Below, piece after piece: positions 21,320 to 21,375 of a DNA stretch of 21,375 nucleotides. The translations under genes were made by a program, and so were the position numbers. Every line of letters begins with the position of its first letter. Position 1 is the first letter of the stretch. Below the pieces are notes generated by a model. The model saw only the letters and a list, made by a program, of their open reading frames with translations. It did not search any database and had not been told where the DNA came from. The stretch covers positions 1 to 21,375 of the forward strand of contig JAWNBB010004058.1 of NCBI GenBank assembly GCA_036325645.1, given 5' to 3'. This stretch comes from Balantidium ctenopharyngodoni (taxonomy: Eukaryota > Ciliophora > Litostomatea > Vestibuliferida > Balantidiidae).

Positions 21320-21375
21320 CCCAATCCCCAATCCCACAATCCCAAATAATTAATCCCATCCAATCCCCAATCCCC
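21320..21375 (-). repeat. inverted C-rich telomere copy at the extreme right end
   Basis: Immediately after the G-rich telomere the strand switches to CCCAATCCCCAATCCC and stays C-rich to the end, the wrong orientation for a right terminus. The junction GGG|CCC at 21319/21320 is a perfect centre of symmetry. The degenerate interval of the G arm (ATTAAATATT) reappears in imperfect complement (AAATAATTAAT) at a matching distance. This points to a fold-back copy of the same end, most likely a read or assembly artefact; a hairpin end or end-to-end fusion is also possible. Confidence 0.8.

Noticed and set aside
1-21375. Transposon, virus-like element, CRISPR array, rRNA or tRNA gene
   Set aside because: I found no transposase, polymerase or capsid motif, no regularly spaced repeats, no terminal inverted repeats apart from the telomeres, and no convincing tRNA A/B boxes.

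Overview
The window reads as one complete, or nearly complete, macronuclear minichromosome of a ciliate. It opens with the C-rich telomeric heptamer CCCCAAT, and near 21,277 it closes with the complementary G-rich form (ATTGGGG). The chromosome is AT-rich and carries a few tightly packed genes with short intergenic gaps and small GT-AG introns. In-frame TGA codons interrupt every real gene dozens of times, while TAA and TAG do not. If TGA is read as an amino acid, the fragments join into long proteins with recognisable domains, and tryptophan fits the conserved positions. From memory, the CCCCAAT heptamer recalls rumen and litostome ciliates, and UGA=Trp occurs in several ciliate lineages. I cannot fix the species.

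Layout, left to right. 1-23: left telomere. 468-1386 (-): unrecognised low-complexity protein with a frame change that is probably an intron. 1387-1789: spacer holding a doubtful 40-residue spliced ORF. 1790-2587 (-): 265-residue secreted protein of unknown function. 2588-3953: long spacer without a convincing gene. 3954-8150 (+): intronless 1,398-residue TRAPPC8/Trs85-like subunit of the TRAPP vesicle-tethering complex. 8332-15924 (-): 2,479-residue BEACH protein (ConA-like region, PH, BEACH, WD40-like C-terminus) with two introns, convergent with TRAPPC8 across 181 bases. 15925-16236: shared divergent promoter region. 16237-18240 (+): 667-residue ciliate-type two-pass membrane protein with an Asn-rich tail. 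18241-18868: convergent spacer with a doubtful 39-residue ORF. 18869-20284 (-): 471-residue MORN-repeat protein with an acylation-type N-terminus and an IQ motif. 20372-20860 (+): decayed remnant, perhaps of an Mrs2/CorA-type magnesium transporter. 21277-21375: right telomere followed directly by its own inverted complement.

The recognisable genes share a membrane theme: a tether subunit (TRAPPC8), a BEACH membrane-traffic scaffold, a two-pass membrane protein, a secreted protein and a probably membrane-anchored MORN protein. They are not an operon. Each has its own promoter, and the shared theme may be chance. The observations most worth following are the inverted right telomere, the TAA/TAG-bearing remnant beside it, and the UGA reassignment.
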